20,649 nt of DNA, taken from assembly GCA_937942465.1 (NCBI GenBank), contig CALDEO010000245.1, positions 1-20,649 of the forward strand, in the 5' to 3' direction. The first letter of the stretch is position 1. Each line of letters begins with the position of its first letter. Position numbers and translations under genes: made by a program. The notes under the pieces are model-generated. The model had not been told where the DNA came from and searched no databases. It saw only the letters and a list, made by a program, of their open reading frames with translations. Below are positions 17,919 through 20,649 of this stretch, one piece after another. The DNA is from an uncultured Saprospiraceae bacterium. Its GTDB lineage: Bacteria > Bacteroidota > Bacteroidia > Chitinophagales > Saprospiraceae.

Positions 17919-19448
17919 CTACCAATGCTTTTTATCAATAGCATCTTGAGCAGATGTTGCTATACTCAGCGTACGCATAAGGTTCTTCTTTTTGTAACTG
18001 TGTTGCTCCATCTTTACAAGGATATTACTTAGCATATTTACTGCATCGATTATGAATGGTCCATCAGATAACATCACACATTCAGTACGTGCAGCTTTAG
18101 CAGCATCCGTTATTTCTGCTGGTTTGGCTATGCCCGATTTAGTCAGGTTTTCTAGGATATTTGTTGACCATATGACTGGTACGTGGGCTGCTTCACAGAG
18201 CCATAATATTTGATCTTTGATCTCTACGGCTCTGTCTGCGCCTACATCCATGGCTATGTTTTCACGATCAACCATGATACCTATTTTTTTATGTCTCATG
18301 GCTTCGATCATGATCAACGGTAAGTCTGACCACGATCGTTGACTATCGATATGCACGACCAGCCCCACTTCCTCATTAGCAAGCAGCTGACTTTCGTCAA
18401 AAAATGAGATAATATTTTTGTGACTCTGTAGACCTGAGATACCGATCATATCTACAGCGTCTTTTATTGCGTTTATTAGTTTGGTGTTGATTTTATACTC
18501 TTGCTCTTCGATGAGTCGATTGGGTATAGATACGTGACTATCTGCGAATATTTTAGATTTCTTCTTGTGAGTCTGCTTGATGAGTACTTTCATATCCCAT
18601 TCAGTCTTTGATAGGATGATCCCCTTGATATTTCCTTTACTCAATATGATCTGGTCGCCTACATTTGCTATCGCATTGATATCTATTTGTGATAGGGGCA
18701 GTGTCGCCGGAGTTATGAGTTCTTTGTTGAGGCCATATACGCAGTCCGTGGCTTGTGTACATTGAGTTGAGAGTTTGATATGGTCGCCGTTCTGTACAGA
18801 GATATATTGTCTCAGTTTCATTGACTTTTTGATCACTCTGAAGTCTTCTATTTTCAATTCGTTTTTAGGTAAGTCGGCGAGGATTTTACATGGAGCCTTA
18901 AGTTCTCGACTATAATTACGTAGCTTTTTTATCACTTCTAGCCATTCGTGGATATCACCTTTGTGCAGGTCGATTCGAGCGATCTCCATGCCACTTCTGA
19001 GGAGATCTTTTAGTATATCCTCATCTGCATACGCTGACTCTGGCAATGTGACCATGATCTCCGTACTATGCTTTTTCTCTTTTTTATTAAATAACTGATT
19101 GGCATTATAACTAAGTAGTTTTTTACTCTTTTTATAACCAAGACTCTCTATTGATTCTTTTGGTTGCCATTCTTTACCTTGGAGTAGGTTTACAAGTTTA
19201 AGTGCATCTGTTACATTGCGATATACATATGACTCAGCACTACGTAGTGATGTGACGCCTCGCTCAGAGAGACTGTCATGTACCTTGCGTAGGTCATGAC
19301 TTCTCAAGGTGATATATCGGAGCATATTCATCACACTCATCTTGTTGTGAGGGTGGACATACTCGCCGATAGCCGACCCTACAAATTCTCTATTGACAAT
19401 AGCTTTGTAGATTGTTGATAGCTCTTTTTCAAGGGTTTCGATCTTCAT
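17919..19448 (-). CDS. Divergent pyruvate-kinase-like protein, probably catalytically altered
   Basis: The 509-residue protein aligns by eye to the pyruvate kinase barrel from about residue 128 on. TEIMVTLPESAYADEDILKDLL corresponds to the barrel start, split here as TEIMVTLPESAY (129-140) and ADEDILKDLL (141-150). GMEIARIDLHKGD (153-165), ILADLPKNELKI (189-200), MIGISG (334-339), VVHIDSQ (364-370), IGIMVDRENIAMDVG (389-403) and VPVIWSTNILENL (423-435) follow. The first 130 residues carry a helical extension (MLRYITLRSHDLRKVHDSLSERG) that I recall from an unusual group of pyruvate kinase homologues. The catalytic Lys-x-Glu pair of true enzymes is His366-Ile-Asp368, and the VARGDLG loop is VDRENIA. 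The barrel Arg (158), Asp (192) and Thr (429) persist. It may be a pseudoenzyme or act on another substrate. Upstream by 182 bases lies a dioxygenase gene in the same direction. Confidence 0.8.
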   Translation of the reverse strand: MKIETLEKELSTIYKAIVNREFVGSAIGEYVHPHNKMSVMNMLRYITLRSHDLRKVHDSLSERGVTSLRSAESYVYRNVTDALKLVNLLQGKEWQPKESIESLGYKKSKKLLSYNANQLFNKKEKKHSTEIMVTLPESAYADEDILKDLLRSGMEIARIDLHKGDIHEWLEVIKKLRNYSRELKAPCKILADLPKNELKIEDFRVIKKSMKLRQYISVQNGDHIKLSTQCTQATDCVYGLNKELITPATLPLSQIDINAIANVGDQIILSKGNIKGIILSKTEWDMKVLIKQTHKKKSKIFADSHVSIPNRLIEEQEYKINTKLINAIKDAVDMIGISGLQSHKNIISFFDESQLLANEEVGLVVHIDSQRSWSDLPLIMIEAMRHKKIGIMVDRENIAMDVGADRAVEIKDQILWLCEAAHVPVIWSTNILENLTKSGIAKPAEITDAAKAARTECVMLSDGPFIIDAVNMLSNILVKMEQHSYKKKNLMRTLSIATSAQDAIDKKHW

Positions 19449-19514
19449 ATTGCGATGTTAAGATTGACAATTGCTTCACTATTACTAACGTCTATCTTAA
19501 GTTGATGTTTTACG

Positions 19515-19673
19515 CTATGATGCTAATGTATTAAGAAATAAGACCAACTGTTTTTTATTCATGACCAGTTGCCCCGTCTCATCGTTGAATAGATTAGCTA
19601 GGTTTATTAACGTATACAATGCAGCAAATTTTACAAAGTTGTCTTGAGCCAGCCCGTTATACTCAGTCTCTTC
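19515..19673 (-). other. Possible small ORF between dioxygenase and pyruvate-kinase-like gene
   Basis: A 52-codon open frame runs from the end of the dioxygenase gene into the spacer. It reads hydrophobic, helix-like text (NFVKFAALYTLINLANLF, then QLVMNKKQLVLFLNTLAS) and ends at 19515. The only ATG (19562) gives a 15-residue peptide, MNKKQLVLFLNTLAS; a longer product would need TTG 19619 or CTG 19652. It might be a leader-type peptide, the tail of a frameshifted gene, or chance. Confidence 0.2.
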
Positions 19674-20227
19674 TTATTGCTGACGAGGACCTCATGCTCG
19701 AGTTCATCACTTTTAAAGAAGACACTTTGGCCACCGACTGGATTGATCATCTGAGAGTGATCATTGTGATATATACAGAGTTCACCACCATCTCCATCGA
19801 TCCAGTTTTCATTGAGGTAGTTGATCATTGAGAAAGCTCTTCCTTGATCTGTTTTAAATTGATCTAAATGTCTCTTATAGAAGCTGCCTTCGTCATATAG
19901 GGCATAGTGAAATTCGTAGCTCTTGATACCTGTATAGCATGTCCTATTGAGATATTTAACGAATGCATTCATCAATTCAAAAAATGATTGTTCGTGTACA
20001 TTGACGTGTTTACGATCTAGCCAGTAGATATGGTCTGATCTTACAATTTTATTAGTTACCGTGCCTGCTTGATTCCCGATTTTAGCTTCTTTCATTTTGC
20101 TTTGCGCAAATAATTGAAGTAGATTTTCTCTCATACCTATGAGCATCGCTTGTGGTATGAAGTCCATTGCGGTGCCTACTTTATCCTCTAGATAGCTGTC
20201 TATGAGTTTGTCAAATATCTGTTCCAT
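19631..20227 (-). CDS. 2-oxoglutarate/Fe(II)-dependent dioxygenase, prolyl 4-hydroxylase-like
   Basis: The 198-residue protein is a compact member of the 2OG-Fe(II) oxygenase superfamily, closest in layout to prolyl 4-hydroxylase/SM-20 type enzymes. The jelly-roll core carries the iron ligands His120 and Asp122 (YKRHLDQF) and His178 (DELEHEV). The 2-oxoglutarate-binding Arg187 is in NKKRLSITGWL. Further family landmarks are FHYALYDEGSFY, FSMINYLNENW and DGGELCIY. It presumably hydroxylates a side chain of a protein or peptide in the cytoplasm, since no signal peptide is present. The target is unknown. It is read in the same direction as the downstream pyruvate-kinase-like gene, with a 182-base gap, so a common transcript is possible but not shown. 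Confidence 0.92.
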   Translation of the reverse strand: MEQIFDKLIDSYLEDKVGTAMDFIPQAMLIGMRENLLQLFAQSKMKEAKIGNQAGTVTNKIVRSDHIYWLDRKHVNVHEQSFFELMNAFVKYLNRTCYTGIKSYEFHYALYDEGSFYKRHLDQFKTDQGRAFSMINYLNENWIDGDGGELCIYHNDHSQMINPVGGQSVFFKSDELEHEVLVSNKKRLSITGWLKTTL

Positions 20228-20451
20228 AAGATCAGCATATTTTTATACCCAAGGCATACAACCCGAAGTGATGTAATGTAGGTCTAATAATCGATAAGTT
20301 TTTTAATAACTAACTTATTCTTCATCTTACGGTTAATGCAACCAATATGTTCTGTTTTTTTAGTTCAATGAAGGGATTCATTTTGTTTAACAAATATTAC
20401 ATATAGTAAAGAGGGTATTCAATATGTTCATAAAAATCGTCGAGACTATTA
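20228..20451. other. Intergenic spacer with short inverted repeats and a 19-codon ORF
   Basis: This 224-base spacer lies between the PLP enzyme and the dioxygenase, both on the minus strand. It contains an odd palindrome TTTGTT-T-AACAAA (20382-20394) and an ATAAGT/ACTTAT pair near 20298-20325. A minus-strand ORF (MNPFIELKKQNILVALTVR) near 20385-20326 looks like the beginning of a signal peptide but stops after 19 codons. I see no clear promoter. Confidence 0.3.
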
Positions 20452-20649
20452 CTATGTCAAAGCACCCTTAATATCAGCTATAATGTCGTCTATATGCTCG
20501 AGTCCAACAGATATTCTAATCAAATTATTTTCTATCCCCATCAGCTTTCTATCCTCTTCTGGGACTGTGGCATGTGTTGTACTTGCTGGATGAGAGGCAA
20601 TTGATCTAGAGTCACCAAGATTAGCGGTAAGCGATAACATATTGAGCTT
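20452..20649 (-). CDS. Cys/Met-metabolism PLP-dependent enzyme, C-terminal fragment
   Basis: The 65 residues before the stop match the C-terminus of the trans-sulfuration enzyme family: LTANLGDSRSIASHPASTTH followed by LIRISVGLEHIDDIIADI. The frame is open to the window edge, so the PLP lysine and most of the protein lie beyond it. The LGDSRSI and THATVPEED details fit O-acetylhomoserine or O-succinylhomoserine sulfhydrylase (MetY/MetZ) better than cystathionine beta-lyase, but methionine gamma-lyase cannot be excluded from this part. Its likely role is methionine/homocysteine synthesis with sulfide. Confidence 0.85.
   Translation of the reverse strand, partial: KLNMLSLTANLGDSRSIASHPASTTHATVPEEDRKLMGIENNLIRISVGLEHIDDIIADIKGALT

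Overview
The window looks like a chromosomal segment of a marine- or environmental-type member of the Bacteroidota (Saprospiria/Flavobacteriia/Chitinophagia grade; the genus cannot be fixed from sequence reading alone). The evidence is two large secreted proteins ending in type IX secretion (T9SS) C-terminal sorting domains, several short Bacteroidota-style lipoproteins, promoters of the -33 TTG / -7 TAnnTTTG type instead of E. coli sigma70 boxes, weak use of Shine-Dalgarno sites, an ISAon1-type insertion sequence, and low G+C content. I see no tRNA, rRNA, CRISPR array, integrase or phage gene.

Left edge (1-3883): part of an ISAon1/ISL3-like insertion sequence on the minus strand has inserted into, or lies directly against, the 5' end of a large M43-type metalloprotease gene. 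The protease keeps its zinc site, accessory domains and T9SS sorting domain but has lost its signal peptide, so it is probably a 5'-truncated pseudogene. A strong bidirectional terminator separates it from a small lipoprotein gene on the other strand (3959-4402).

Middle (4606-12911): a two-gene operon encodes paralogous periplasmic thioredoxin-fold proteins with long helical tails. It is followed by housekeeping genes: guaB (IMP dehydrogenase, minus), tadA (tRNA adenosine deaminase, plus), a lipoprotein (plus), pcm (isoaspartyl methyltransferase, minus), a phosphoglucomutase/phosphomannomutase (plus) and an ElaA-type acetyltransferase (minus). These genes alternate in direction. The guaB promoter is so close to the start codon that a leaderless mRNA is predicted. 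The convergent lipoprotein and pcm genes share a CTAG that serves as stop codon on both strands. A long imperfect hairpin built of a 9-bp repeated word lies between the mutase and the acetyltransferase.

Right part (13001-20649): an orphan lipoprotein (minus), a four-helix membrane protein (plus), and a 946-residue secreted right-handed beta-helix protein with a T9SS sorting domain (plus). Then on the minus strand come a divergent pyruvate-kinase-like protein whose catalytic Lys and metal-ligand Glu are replaced, a 2-oxoglutarate/Fe(II) dioxygenase, and the C-terminal end of a Cys/Met-metabolism PLP enzyme cut by the window edge.

I found no clear-cut new defence, mobile or biosynthetic system. 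The best leads are the IS-broken protease, the pseudokinase-like pyruvate kinase paralogue next to a dioxygenase, the thioredoxin/helical-tail gene pair, and the dispersed-looking hairpin repeat.
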